Shown: positions 54,499 to 62,974 of the stretch, one piece after another
How the letters are laid out: every line of letters starts with the position of its first letter
How positions within the stretch are numbered: the stretch's first letter is position 1
NCBI RefSeq assembly: GCF_002109385.1
Contig: NZ_CP020814.1
Location: 746,001-810,000, forward strand
Direction: 5' to 3'
DNA: 64,000 bases
Origin: Halalkalibacter krulwichiae
GTDB lineage: Bacteria > Bacillota > Bacilli > Bacillales > Bacillaceae_D
The notes under the pieces: generated by a model
The model's input: only the letters and a program-made list of their open reading frames with translations
What the model was told of the DNA's origin: nothing
The model's database searches: none
Position numbers and translations under genes: made by a program

Positions 54499-55905
54499 GT
54501 GGGTATTAAAGGAAAAAGAATTGCTGTCATTGGAGGCGGAATTTCAGGACTTGCAGCTGCTCATAGATTAGAAAAGGCAAAGAAAGATGGGGAAATCGGC
54601 GATTATGATCTATATGAAAAAGCAAACCGTCTTGGAGGAAAAATCCAAACAGAGAGAATGAATGGATTTGTGATTGAACGTGGTCCAGATTCGTATTTAG
54701 CAAGAAAGGAAAGTATGACTCGTTTAGCTAGAGAGGTCGGTATGGAGCAAGACTTGCTGTCAAATGATACAGGTCAATCGTTTGTATTAAAAGGTGATAC
54801 ACTTTATCCGATTCCGGGTGGGGCAATTATGGGAATTCCGACTGAGATTAAACCATTTTTGAATACCCGTTTATTATCACCTATTGGAAAAGTACGAGCT
54901 GCCGGCGATTTCTTCTATCCGAGGATTACGAGCAAAGATGAGGACATTTCTTTAGGGCATTTCTTTCGCAAACGCCTTGGAAATGAAGTGGTCGATCATT
55001 TAATCGAACCATTACTCTCAGGTATTTACGCCGGCAATCTTGATAAATTAAGCTTAAAAGCTACATTTCCTCAGTTTCAGCAAGTTGAACAAAAACACGG
55101 AAGTTTAATTCGTGGAATGAAAGGTTCAAGGCCGAAAAAGCAAGAACAGAAGGCTGATACGACGAAATCAAAAGGTCAATTTTTAACTTTTCGAAAAGGC
55201 TTAGGCTCATTTGTTGAAGCAATTGAAGCTAAGTTAAATCCTGACTCGATCCATAAGAATAGTCGTTTGATTAAGGTATACAAAGAAGATGGTCAATTCC
55301 AGTTATCTTTCGAAGATGGCACGATTAAAACATATGATCAAGTAATTGTTACAGCCCCTCCTAAAGTAACAGCACAATTACTTTCCGATTATCCATACTT
55401 TTCTTACCTTGAAAATATGGAGGCGACAACTGTCGCAACTATAGCAATGGCTTATAAGGAAGAGGACGTTGAAATCCCTCAAAATGGGACTGGTTTTGTT
55501 GTTGCTAAGAAGAGTAATCATGCCATAACGGCTTGTACATGGACACATAAGAAATGGGAGCATTCAACGCCTGACGGTTATGCCTTATTAAGGGCTTATG
55601 TCGGAAGGGCAGGAGACTCTGCTATCGTTTCACGATCAGATGAAGAAATATTAAGTGCAGTCTTATATGATTTAAAACAATTAATGAAAATTAAAGGAGA
55701 ACCAGAGTTTTTTATCGTCACTCGCTGGAAGGAAGCAATGCCACAATATAATGTAGGGCATACCTTTAAGTTGAATAAAATTAAAGAAGATATTGCTAGA
55801 AATCTTCAAGGCTTATATTTAGCGGGTGGAGGTTACGAAGGCATTGGTTTGCCAGATTGTATTGATCAAGGGGAAGCTGCAGTTGAGCGAATTTTGAAAA
55901 GGTAA
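54499..55905 (+). CDS. hemY: Coproporphyrinogen/protoporphyrinogen oxidase
   Basis: FAD-dependent oxidase of 468 residues acting at the membrane surface in the coproporphyrin-dependent haem route of Firmicutes. The FAD motif is RIAVIGGGISGLAAAHRLEKA (split: GGGISGLAAAHRLEKA, about 13-28), with YEKANRLGGKIQTE following and the C-terminal FAD loop LYLAGGGYEGIGLPDCIDQGEAA. The start is GTG 54499, six bases after the hemH stop. No close ribosome site, so coupling to hemH translation is likely. Confidence 0.93.
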   Translation: MGIKGKRIAVIGGGISGLAAAHRLEKAKKDGEIGDYDLYEKANRLGGKIQTERMNGFVIERGPDSYLARKESMTRLAREVGMEQDLLSNDTGQSFVLKGDTLYPIPGGAIMGIPTEIKPFLNTRLLSPIGKVRAAGDFFYPRITSKDEDISLGHFFRKRLGNEVVDHLIEPLLSGIYAGNLDKLSLKATFPQFQQVEQKHGSLIRGMKGSRPKKQEQKADTTKSKGQFLTFRKGLGSFVEAIEAKLNPDSIHKNSRLIKVYKEDGQFQLSFEDGTIKTYDQVIVTAPPKVTAQLLSDYPYFSYLENMEATTVATIAMAYKEEDVEIPQNGTGFVVAKKSNHAITACTWTHKKWEHSTPDGYALLRAYVGRAGDSAIVSRSDEEILSAVLYDLKQLMKIKGEPEFFIVTRWKEAMPQYNVGHTFKLNKIKEDIARNLQGLYLAGGGYEGIGLPDCIDQGEAAVERILKR

Positions 55906-55923
55906 TGATAGAGCAAGTTATTT

Positions 55924-55970
55924 AGGGATGATTCAAAGGCTAAGTTATATTAGACCTTGAATCATCCCTT
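55924..55970. terminator. Terminator after hemY, shared with minus-strand microprotein genes
   Basis: AGGGATGATTCAA pairs with TTGAATCATCCCT (from 55925, ending 55969), with a 20-base loop and TTTCGTTT after it on the plus strand. Confidence 0.8.
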
Positions 55971-55974
55971 TCGT

Positions 55975-56112
55975 TTACTTATTCTGTAGTTGCTGAATGC
56001 GTTCCTGACGTTCTTGTTCATTCTGTTGTTGTAAAACAAACTGTTCTAGTTGTTCACCACTGTATGTGCGTTTTTTAATCGTAATGGTAAATAGAATAAA
56101 ATGAAATGTCAT
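55975..56112 (-). CDS. YrzI-family small protein (copy 2)
   Basis: A 45-residue protein starting MTFHFILFTITIKKRTYSGE, with a Gln/Glu-rich amphipathic tail. ATG 56112 follows AGGAGGG at nine bases. The first 20 residues are nearly the same as in the protein at 56243-56377, so the two are tandem paralogues. The hydrophobic start plus TITIKKRTxS pattern is that of the YrzI family of Bacillus, members of which have been reported as toxic microproteins encoded by an unstable mRNA. Confidence 0.75.
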   Translation of the reverse strand: MTFHFILFTITIKKRTYSGEQLEQFVLQQQNEQERQERIQQLQNK

Positions 56113-56144
56113 TCGTTATGGCCCTCCTAATCGTTATTCGTTAG

Positions 56145-56207
56145 TCAGGTGAGACCTTTCACCTGTTCATACCATCCTTGTAACATTAATCCTTTAAGAA
56201 AAATCAT
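56145..56207 (-). CDS. 20-residue microprotein ORF
   Basis: AAGGAGGTA precedes three successive ATG codons; the third, at 56207, has the best spacing. The peptide runs from MIFLKGLMLQ to EQVKGLT and ends in TGA. It lies between the two YrzI-family genes on the same strand. The excellent ribosome site is the main support; no homologue is recognised. Confidence 0.45.
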   Translation of the reverse strand: MIFLKGLMLQGWYEQVKGLT

Positions 56208-56242
56208 CATCATTACCTCCTTGTAAGTAAATTATGGTCCAG

Positions 56243-56377
56243 TTACATCCAGAACTTATGCTTTTGTTGATCGTAATGTTCTTCTAGTTTTTGTTGTCGT
56301 ACGAGGCGTTCTAACTCTTCGCCGCTATAAGTACGTTTTTTGATTGTGATTGTAAATAATAAAAATGTAAATGTCAT
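56243..56377 (-). CDS. YrzI-family small protein (copy 1)
   Basis: A 44-residue protein starting MTFTFLLFTITIKKRTYSGE followed by ELERLVRQQKLEEHYDQQKH. ATG 56377 is preceded by AAAGGTGG. Paralogue of the protein at 55975-56112, with the tails diverged. A hydrophobic N-terminus of about 12 residues followed by a charged helix suggests membrane association. See the attenuator at 56443-56492 for probable control. Confidence 0.75.
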   Translation of the reverse strand: MTFTFLLFTITIKKRTYSGEELERLVRQQKLEEHYDQQKHKFWM

Positions 56378-56442
56378 AGTATTTCTCACCACCTTTCTTT
56401 GGTAAGTTAGGAATTCCATTAATTGGTAATTGAAAAGAGCAC

Positions 56443-56492
56443 AAAAAAACACAGGAGACGTTCCTGTGCCATGTTCGATAACTAGCCACAGG
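56443..56492 (-). promoter_or_regulatory. Terminator with competing upstream pairing (possible attenuator)
   Basis: On the minus strand CACAGGA pairs with TCCTGTG (56462-56468 with 56450-56456), five-base loop, then T7: a full rho-independent terminator. It lies after a 27-codon ORF and before two YrzI genes. CCTGTG encoded at 56487-56492, transcribed earlier, can pair with the first arm (CACAGG) and so disrupt the terminator. This mutually exclusive arrangement is how attenuators are built. Confidence 0.5.
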
Positions 56493-56535
56493 TTATACGT
56501 TCACCTGCGCTTATAGTAGTCAATTAATGAGATTA

Positions 56536-56619
56536 CTAACTAGCAGCTTGGATTGAGGCTGGCAGGATATGAACGAATGAATGATGAAATTGTACTTGTG
56601 TTAGAATTGCAGTATTCAT
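56536..56619 (-). CDS. 27-residue leader-type microprotein
   Basis: ATG 56619 follows AAAGGAGG at about eight bases, a near-perfect ribosome site. The peptide starts MNTAILTQVQFHHSFVHILP and ends ASIQAAS. It is the first ORF after a strong promoter and is followed by the terminator/attenuator. It could be a leader peptide whose translation sets termination, or a microprotein in its own right. Confidence 0.5.
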   Translation of the reverse strand: MNTAILTQVQFHHSFVHILPASIQAAS

Positions 56620-56659
56620 TGTTCAAACCTCCTTTTCACTCAATTTGCTTTCATTAGGA

Positions 56660-56688
56660 ATTATATCCAAGTAATGGGAAAATGTAAA
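56660..56688 (-). promoter_or_regulatory. Sigma-A promoter of the microprotein cluster
   Basis: On the minus strand TTTACA (56688-56683) and TATAAT (56665-56660) are exactly 17 bases apart, a near-consensus vegetative promoter, about 40 bases before the 27-codon ORF. Confidence 0.75.
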
Positions 56689-56741
56689 CAAGAAATGTGA
56701 ATTTTTTTTGCCTAATTAACCACTTTTATTGACATAGATAA

Positions 56742-56775
56742 AACCCGATATGATTCAACAGAATCTTATCGGGTT
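56742..56775 (-). terminator. Terminator of the ABC importer operon
   Basis: AACCCGATA-GATTC pairs with GAATC-TATCGGGTT (one mismatch, AACA loop); on the minus strand TTTTATC follows. Confidence 0.85.
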
Positions 56776-56783
56776 AAAACTAA

Positions 56784-57788
56784 TTATTGGTTTAAGATAG
56801 CATCAAGACGAGATGTGTCTACAAATCCGTCTAAGTTCGGTTCTTTGTCCATGAATTTCAACTCATAAGAAGCATCTGCCCATGCTTGTAATGCATCAGC
56901 ATGTGTTTCTGTTGTTACCGCCATACGAGACCAAGCATTTTCAAGTACTGTTTCAGGTAAACGGTTTTGAGTTAAGTCATATAAGTGATTATTAATTGTT
57001 TCAAGTGTATCTTCTGTATTTCCTTGAGTATAATCAACTGCTTGTTTATGAGCTCGTAATACAGCATCAACTGCTTCAGGATTTTCTTCTAAAAACTGTG
57101 TTGAAGTTACAACAACAACACTAGCTAAAGTTTGACCTAAAAAGACGTTATCCCACTCTGTTACTACATGTGCATTTAATTCTTCTACTAGATAAGTTCC
57201 CCAAGGTTCTGGAGCTGCAGCAGCATCAATCTGTCCTTGTTCAAACATAGCTACCATATTTGCAGGTGCAATTCTAGATTGGTGCTCAACTGTTCCACCG
57301 ACACGATTAGATTCAAGACCTAATTCTTTAAGCATCATTTCAAGCTGAACATTATGTGTGCAACCGTTTCCTGGTGTACAGAATGATTTACCACCAAAGT
57401 CTTCAAGTGTTTCAATACCAGATCCTTCACGAGCGACTATTAAAGTAGCTCCGTTTGCTGCAGCTCCAAGAACGACGATATCGCCGCCAGTAAGAAAATA
57501 GTTAATAGCAGGACCTGGCCCTACATACCCAATATCTAAATTTCCAGTTTCAAGGGCTTCAATAAAATCATTTCCGTTTGGAAAATGAGTGAATTCAGCT
57601 CCTCTTTCTCCTAATTCTTCTTCAAAGTAACCTTTTTCTTTAGCTACAATGGCAGCTGCATGATCAAGGTTAGGAAAATACCCAATTCTTACTTCATCTT
57701 CTGTATTCGAACCACTTGTTGATGTTCCACAAGCAGTTAAAGCTCCAAGTACTAAGGCAATTCCTGTTGCTTTTAACCATTTTTTCAT
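56784..57788 (-). CDS. ABC importer substrate-binding lipoprotein, SsuA/TauA-like
   Basis: A 334-residue lipoprotein (lipobox LTAC, Cys20) read from ATG 57788 after AAAGGAGAG. The fold-defining start of the mature part, VRIGYFPNLDHAAAIVAKEKGYFEEELG, and NGNDFIEALETGNLDIGYVGPGPAINYFL are typical of the nitrate/sulfonate/taurine-binding (NMT1/SsuA) group, as is DAAAAPEPWGTYLV. The loop FCTPGNGCTHN carries two Cys where sulfonate binders usually have other residues, so the ligand may differ. Last gene of a three-gene importer. Confidence 0.87.
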   Translation of the reverse strand: MKKWLKATGIALVLGALTACGTSTSGSNTEDEVRIGYFPNLDHAAAIVAKEKGYFEEELGERGAEFTHFPNGNDFIEALETGNLDIGYVGPGPAINYFLTGGDIVVLGAAANGATLIVAREGSGIETLEDFGGKSFCTPGNGCTHNVQLEMMLKELGLESNRVGGTVEHQSRIAPANMVAMFEQGQIDAAAAPEPWGTYLVEELNAHVVTEWDNVFLGQTLASVVVVTSTQFLEENPEAVDAVLRAHKQAVDYTQGNTEDTLETINNHLYDLTQNRLPETVLENAWSRMAVTTETHADALQAWADASYELKFMDKEPNLDGFVDTSRLDAILNQ

Positions 57789-57840
57789 GTTTCTCTCTCC
57801 TTTGTTTTTAGAGTTTAATAGAAACTTAATAGAGTATTGC

Positions 57841-58599
57841 TTATTTTGCATATCCCCAGCGAGTCAGTACTTTGCGTTCAATAGGATTAAAAATACAATA
57901 TTCTACAATTAAGCCAATCACAGCAATGATAATCATAATGGCAATGACTAATTCCATGTTGAAAAAGTCACGAGCATCTAATAATGTTCGACCTAGCCCG
58001 CCTCGGCCAAGTAATTCGGCTGCCATAAGTGCGCGCCACCCAAATGCCCAAGAAAGACGAACTCCAGTTAAAGCTGATGGGATTGAGGCTGGAATCATAA
58101 CTTTCCATATTAATTCATAACCTTTATATCCCATCGTTCTTGCTGCCCGTATGAGCAGTGGCTGAACGTTTTTAATGCCCATTCGGACGTTCATGGTCAT
58201 CGGCCATGTACCACCTAGAACAATAACAAATAGTATCGCAGTAGTTCCCCCTTGGAACATAACAAGCGCTAGTGGAAGCCAAACGATACTTGGTACAGAT
58301 TGTAATGCAACGACAAGGGATCCAAGTGTTTCATCGGCTAATTTAGAAGTAGCTAAAATAATTCCAAGAATCGAACCGATAATAACAGCTAAGGCAAACC
58401 CTAATCCAATTCGTCCTAAACTAGTTGTTAATGCGACGGTTAGGATTCCAGTCTCGAAAAATCCTTTATACAACTCAATGAAGGATAGAATGGGAGACGG
58501 AAACATTCTTGTACCAAAGACATCAAGTCTATATATGATCTCCCATATTGCGATGAGAGCTGTAAAGAAGAGTAGCCTTCTGACTATGGTAATCATCAC
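57841..58599 (-). CDS. ABC importer permease, SsuC/TauC-like
   Basis: A 252-residue membrane protein with about six helices and the inner-membrane component motif with EAA-type loop (IRAARTMGYKGYELIWKVMIPASIPSALTGVRLSWAFGWRALMAAELLG region, about 148-196). Typical of the sulfonate/taurine/nitrate group. ATG 58599 or 58596 follows GGAGGAA inside the end of the ATPase gene, which it overlaps by 71 bases. Confidence 0.88.
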   Translation of the reverse strand: MMITIVRRLLFFTALIAIWEIIYRLDVFGTRMFPSPILSFIELYKGFFETGILTVALTTSLGRIGLGFALAVIIGSILGIILATSKLADETLGSLVVALQSVPSIVWLPLALVMFQGGTTAILFVIVLGGTWPMTMNVRMGIKNVQPLLIRAARTMGYKGYELIWKVMIPASIPSALTGVRLSWAFGWRALMAAELLGRGGLGRTLLDARDFFNMELVIAIMIIIAVIGLIVEYCIFNPIERKVLTRWGYAK

Positions 58600-59374
58600 C
58601 CATTTCCTCCTTCATCACTTTTTCAATTTCACCAGCTAATTGCTGGCTAATTTCTTCTTCAAGTTGAGCAAATTCCTTATCTGCGGGCTTCCTAGGACGA
58701 GGGAATGCGACGTCAAAGATATTAATAATTCCCCCTGGTCTTACGCCCATTAGCACAATTCGATCCGATAACAAAATCGATTCACGAATGTTATGGGTAA
58801 CGAAAATAATTGTCTTTCCAGTCTGTTCCCAAATGTATTGAACTTCTTTGTGGAGCATCGAACGGGTTTGCTCGTCTAAAGCACCGAATGGTTCATCCAT
58901 TAATAATACTTCAGGGTCCATCGCTAATGCTCTTGCAATTGAAACACGTTGTTTCATTCCCCCAGATAGTTCATGGGGATAAGAATCAATGAACTTACTA
59001 AGATGAACAAGTTTCAAATATTCAATTGCTCGCTTTTTCGCTTCTTCCTTGCTGTAACGTTTCTTAATGGCAAACATTACATTTTCAAGTACCGTCATCC
59101 AAGGCATTAAAGCAGCTTCTTGGAAGACGACACCACGGTCGACCCCTGGCCCTTGTACTTCTCTATTACCAACAAGCACAGTTCCTGTACTTGCTTTATC
59201 TAGTCCAGCTACAATGTTAAGCAATGTTGATTTTCCACATCCAGAAGGGCCTAGTAATGAGACAAACTCACCAGATTTCACATGTAAGTCAATGTCTTCA
59301 AAAACGGTATAAGAAGTTTGTTCTTGTTTATTTTCAAATGTTTTTCCGACGTGATTGATTTTAACTTCTGACAT
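58529..59374 (-). CDS. ABC importer ATP-binding protein, SsuB/TauB-like
   Basis: ATPase of 281 residues read from ATG 59374 after AAGGAGGG. Walker A LLGPSGCGKSTLLNIVAGL (about 37-55), Q loop VFQEAALMPWM, signature LSGGMKQRVSIARAL (about 136-150), Walker B LLMDEPFGALDEQTR and switch His in FVTHNIRESILLSD. First gene of the operon, so the order is ATPase, permease, binding protein. The C-terminal end overlaps the permease start by 71 bases and ends SHRNMGDHI. Confidence 0.9.
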   Translation of the reverse strand: MSEVKINHVGKTFENKQEQTSYTVFEDIDLHVKSGEFVSLLGPSGCGKSTLLNIVAGLDKASTGTVLVGNREVQGPGVDRGVVFQEAALMPWMTVLENVMFAIKKRYSKEEAKKRAIEYLKLVHLSKFIDSYPHELSGGMKQRVSIARALAMDPEVLLMDEPFGALDEQTRSMLHKEVQYIWEQTGKTIIFVTHNIRESILLSDRIVLMGVRPGGIINIFDVAFPRPRKPADKEFAQLEEEISQQLAGEIEKVMKEEMGDDYHSQKATLLYSSHRNMGDHI

Positions 59375-59604
59375 TTTTACCCTCCTTAACAAAAAATAGT
59401 AATTTTATAATTCGCATCATTTTAGTTGGTTTTAACTGTATTTAGTATATGTAAGAGAAAGATATCTGTCAATCCTTAATCAAAACTAGAGAAGAAGAAG
59501 TAGATCTATTGCTTAGAATGGTTTATACTACGAAGTTTGTGGTAAGATAATCCATGTAAATAACATGAATGAGATTTTCTTTTAGGAACGAGGAGAGAAC
59601 TGAA

Positions 59605-60135
59605 ATGAAGAACCAATTAGATGTAATACAAGCGCTTAGGCAATCACGTCATGATTGGTTGAACATTATGCAGTTAATAAAAGGTAACTTAGCACTTAAA
59701 CGATATGACCGCATCGAAGAAATTATTGAACAGGTGACGCAACAATCGATTTGCGAAAGTAAAATCTCCGAAATACAAGCATCAAGTGTTGCGTATTTTC
59801 TATTAACGTATAATTGGTTCAGCAATAAAATGAAGTTAGAAATAGATGTAGCTGGTGAAGTATTTTCACTTGAAAAAGAAGAAGTACGTCTTCTACGGTT
59901 ATGTGAAGAAATAACGGAGAAACTAACAAATGATTGCACAATTGAAAACGAGAATAATTTACTCATTACATTTTTATTTACAGACTATGATTGTGAAGTG
60001 ACTTTTGATTTTCAAGGTACATTAACGAAGAAAGAAGATTGGCATTCATTTTTAAAGCAATGGGAGTCAACGGTGAAACTTGTCGAGTTGAACGAACGTG
60101 AATGTGTGTTAACGGCAAGTTTTCCGAGAAATTGA
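59605..60135 (+). CDS. spo0B: Sporulation initiation phosphotransferase Spo0B
   Basis: Passes phosphate from Spo0F to Spo0A in the sporulation phosphorelay. The 176-residue protein has the active-site His16 in LRQSRHDWLNIMQLIKGNL, within the N-terminal helical hairpin used for dimerisation, and a degenerate kinase-like C-terminal domain. ATG 59605 follows AGGAGAG. The N-terminus is about 14 residues shorter than in B. subtilis, as judged by the His position. Adjacent to obg, as in other Bacilli. Confidence 0.88.
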   Translation: MKNQLDVIQALRQSRHDWLNIMQLIKGNLALKRYDRIEEIIEQVTQQSICESKISEIQASSVAYFLLTYNWFSNKMKLEIDVAGEVFSLEKEEVRLLRLCEEITEKLTNDCTIENENNLLITFLFTDYDCEVTFDFQGTLTKKEDWHSFLKQWESTVKLVELNERECVLTASFPRN

Positions 60136-60146
60136 GGTGAAAGTAG

Positions 60147-61430
60147 ATGTTTGTAGATAAGGTAAAGATTTATGTAAAAGGTGGAGACGGTGGAAATGGT
60201 CAAGTTTCTTACCGAAGAGAGAAGTATGTTCCGGATGGAGGCCCTGCTGGAGGTGACGGTGGGCGCGGAGCAAGTGTTATTTTTGAAGTAGAAGAAGGCT
60301 TGCGTACATTAATGGACTTCCGTTACAAGCGACATTTTAAAGCAACGCGCGGAGAACATGGTCGTCCTAAAAATCAGCATGGGAAAAATGCAGAAGATAT
60401 GATTGTGAAAGTTCCACCAGGTACGACTGTGATAGATGAACAAACAGGTCAAGTGATTGCCGATTTGACTGAGCATGGTCAAAGAGCTGTAATCGCGAAA
60501 GGGGGACGAGGAGGCAGAGGAAATACACGCTTTGCAACACCTAATAACCCAGCTCCAGAAATTGCTGAAAATGGTGAACCTGGACAAGAACGTGATGTAA
60601 TACTTGAACTGAAAGTGTTAGCAGATGTTGGCTTAGTAGGTTTTCCGAGTGTAGGAAAATCGACGCTGCTATCGGTTGTATCTGCTGCGAAACCGAAAAT
60701 TGCTGATTATCATTTTACGACGATTACTCCTAATCTTGGTGTTGTCGAAACAGATGATGGCCGAAGCTTTGTAATGGCTGATTTACCAGGTTTGATTGAA
60801 GGGGCCCATGAAGGTGTGGGATTAGGACATCAATTCCTAAGACATATCGAACGAACAAGAGTCATTGTACATGTGATTGATATGTCAGCTTTAGAAGGAA
60901 GAGATCCGTATGAAGATTATTTACTAATTAATGACGAGCTTAAACAATATAATCTACGTTTAATGGAACGTCCGCAAATTATTGTTGCCAATAAGATGGA
61001 CATGCCTGGATCTGAAGAAAACTTGTCAGCTTTTAAAGAAAAATTAGAAGATAATTATCCTGTATTTCCGATTTCTGCGATTACAAAGCAAGGTTTACGC
61101 GACTTACTTTTAACAGTAGTTGATAAAATTGAGGAAACTCCTGAGTTTCCACTCCATGAGGAAACAGAGGAATCACAGCGTGTTATTTATAAACATGAAA
61201 AAACAGAAGTACCTTTTGTGATCACAAGGGATGACGACGGTACATTTGTATTATCAGGAGCCCCTTTAGAGAAGTTATTTAAAATGACCGATTTTTCTAG
61301 AGATGAATCGATTAGACGTTTTTCTCGTCAATTACGGGGAATGGGTGTAGACGATGCCCTAAGAGAAAGAGGAGCAAAAGACGGTGACCTCGTTCGAATT
61401 ATGAAATTTGAGTTTGAATTTATTGATTAA
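60147..61430 (+). CDS. obg: GTPase Obg/CgtA
   Basis: Essential ribosome-associated GTPase of 427 residues, linked to Spo0A activation and stress responses in B. subtilis. Glycine-rich Obg domain (1-158) with [34 protein letters not shown] repeats ([20 protein letters not shown] at about 12-31), G domain with G1 [12 protein letters not shown]3 [12 protein letters not shown] and G4 NKMD, and the C-terminal OCT domain (about 345-425). Starts eleven bases after spo0B. Confidence 0.96.
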   Translation: MFVDKVKIYVKGGDGGNGQVSYRREKYVPDGGPAGGDGGRGASVIFEVEEGLRTLMDFRYKRHFKATRGEHGRPKNQHGKNAEDMIVKVPPGTTVIDEQTGQVIADLTEHGQRAVIAKGGRGGRGNTRFATPNNPAPEIAENGEPGQERDVILELKVLADVGLVGFPSVGKSTLLSVVSAAKPKIADYHFTTITPNLGVVETDDGRSFVMADLPGLIEGAHEGVGLGHQFLRHIERTRVIVHVIDMSALEGRDPYEDYLLINDELKQYNLRLMERPQIIVANKMDMPGSEENLSAFKEKLEDNYPVFPISAITKQGLRDLLLTVVDKIEETPEFPLHEETEESQRVIYKHEKTEVPFVITRDDDGTFVLSGAPLEKLFKMTDFSRDESIRRFSRQLRGMGVDDALRERGAKDGDLVRIMKFEFEFID

Positions 61431-61466
61431 ACCGTGACTATGTTCGTAGATATCTTTAGTAAATTG

Positions 61467-61495
61467 AAACTGTCTCTCTAGAAGGGACAGTTTTT
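61467..61495 (+). terminator. Terminator of spo0B-obg
   Basis: AAACTGTC (61467-61474) pairs with GACAGTTT (61486-61493), followed by more T. Confidence 0.82.
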
Positions 61496-61595
61496 CGTTG
61501 TAAAAAGACATTTTTTTGTTAGGATGTGTTGTCAAAAAGTTCGGTCAATTTTATAATGAAAAGATAGTGCATCTTGAAAGAAGGTGAATATAATA

Positions 61596-62042
61596 ATGAC
61601 ATCTCGTAAATCCTTTTATTTAGTTCGGGAAGATATGTTAACAGATGCTATGGAAAAAACATTAGCAGCAAAAGAACTTCTTCAATCAGGTAAAGTGAAG
61701 AAAATTAATGAAGCAGTTAATCAAGTGGGATTAAGCCGTAGTGCTTTTTACAAATATAAAGATGGTATATTTCCTTTTCATAAGATGGCAAGAGAGCAAA
61801 TTATTACTCTTTCAATTATTTTAGTTGATCGTTCAGGTGCTCTTTCTCAGCTTTTAGGTAAAGTAGCTGAAACAGGTGCTAACGTGTTAACAATTAATCA
61901 AACAATTCCATTACAAGGAAGAGCGCATATGACATTATCCATTGATACAGCTCCGATGAAGTTAGAACTTCATGAGTTAATGGAATGGCTTGAACAAGTA
62001 GAAGCAGTGAAAAAAGTAGAACTAGTAGGAACGGGTTCTTAG
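61596..62042 (+). CDS. pheB: ACT domain protein PheB
   Basis: A 148-residue protein with an N-terminal HTH-like part (FYLVREDMLTDAMEKTL, VNQVGLSRSAFYKYKDGIFPF) and a C-terminal ACT domain (about 72-145, IILVDRSGALSQLLGKVAET). It matches PheB of B. subtilis, whose role is thought regulatory. ATG 61596 is eight or nine bases after GAAGGTG. Co-transcribed with pheA fourteen bases later. Confidence 0.92.
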   Translation: MTSRKSFYLVREDMLTDAMEKTLAAKELLQSGKVKKINEAVNQVGLSRSAFYKYKDGIFPFHKMAREQIITLSIILVDRSGALSQLLGKVAETGANVLTINQTIPLQGRAHMTLSIDTAPMKLELHELMEWLEQVEAVKKVELVGTGS

Positions 62043-62056
62043 GAGGAGTACTAGAA

Positions 62057-62916
62057 ATGAAAATTGGTTATTTAGGTCCAAAGGGAACATTCACAGAAAT
62101 GGCTGCTAGAGGGCTCTTTGAAATTGGAGAACTTGTTCCATATCGTACAATTCCCTCTTGTATGGATGCAGTAGAATCAAAAGAAGTGGATGTCGCTGTT
62201 GTTCCAATTGAAAATGCAATTGAGGGATCTGTTAATTTAACGATAGACTATTTAATCCATAAACAAAGGATTCCTATTGTAGGTGGGATTACAGTCCCTA
62301 TTGAACAGCATTTATTAATAAATAGGGATGGTAGTCAGGAAGTAAACAAAATTATGTCGCATCCACATGCTATTGCACAGTGCCATGAATTTTTACAGAA
62401 AAAATATCCTGATGCAGAGTGGGAGTACATGAATTCAACAGGTGCAGCTGCAGACTTTGTGAAAAAAAATCCAGAACTTAAAGTGGCGGCAATTGCAAAT
62501 GAATTAGCGGCAAAGGAATATGGGCTGCATATTAAACATGAGAATATCCATGACTTTTCTAACAATCGTACGAGCTTTGTCGCATTGAGTAATGATTCAG
62601 TTACATTAACTTGTAACGGGCCTCACTCTGAAGATAAAACGATGTTAATGGTGACATTGCCTTCTGACTTCCCAGGAGCACTACACCAAGTTTTATCAGC
62701 ATTTGCTTGGAGAAAGCTAAATATGACGAAAATTGAATCTAGACCGACTAAAACAGGTTTAGGTAACTATTTCTTTATTATTGATGTACAAGGGCTAATG
62801 GATGATGTACTAATCCCGGGGTTGTTTCCGAGCTTAAAGCACTTGGGTGTGGAGTGGAGATTCTGGGCAGTTATCCATGCTATACGTTAAACAAAGCAAA
62901 AGTATCGACAAGATAA
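62057..62916 (+). pseudogene. pheA: Prephenate dehydratase, frameshifted near its 3' end as sequenced
   Basis: Makes phenylpyruvate for phenylalanine synthesis. The catalytic domain is intact (MKIGYLGPKGTFTEMA, the TRF-equivalent NNRTSFVAL near residue 172), as is the regulatory ACT start with the ESRP motif (KIESRPTKTGLGNYFFIID). After HLGVE (62854) the frame gives WRFWAVIHAIR and a stop at 62890; one base over it gives VEILGSYPCYTLNKAKVSTR, ending at 62916, the expected family end. One missing G at 62854/62855 explains this. The truncated form would lose only the last ACT strand and might keep some activity. Confidence 0.85.
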
Positions 62917-62927
62917 ATGAGAGAAAT

Positions 62928-62974
62928 AAGAGGTTGATTCAAAAGGGGTTCCCCTTTTGAATCAACCTCTTTAG
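62928..62974. terminator. Bidirectional terminator between pheA and niaR
   Basis: A perfect 21-bp stem, AAGAGGTTGATTCAAAAGGG plus G with its complement, and a two-base centre. It overlaps the niaR stop codon. Confidence 0.9.

Noticed and set aside
58529..58599. 71-base overlap of the ABC ATPase end with the permease start, as possible frameshift
   Set aside because: The permease has its own GGAGGAA and the ATPase tail ending resembles what I recall for Bacillus relatives, so a natural overlap is more likely.
58175..58639. 154-codon plus-strand ORF opposite the ABC permease
   Set aside because: Antisense shadow of a well-supported membrane protein gene.
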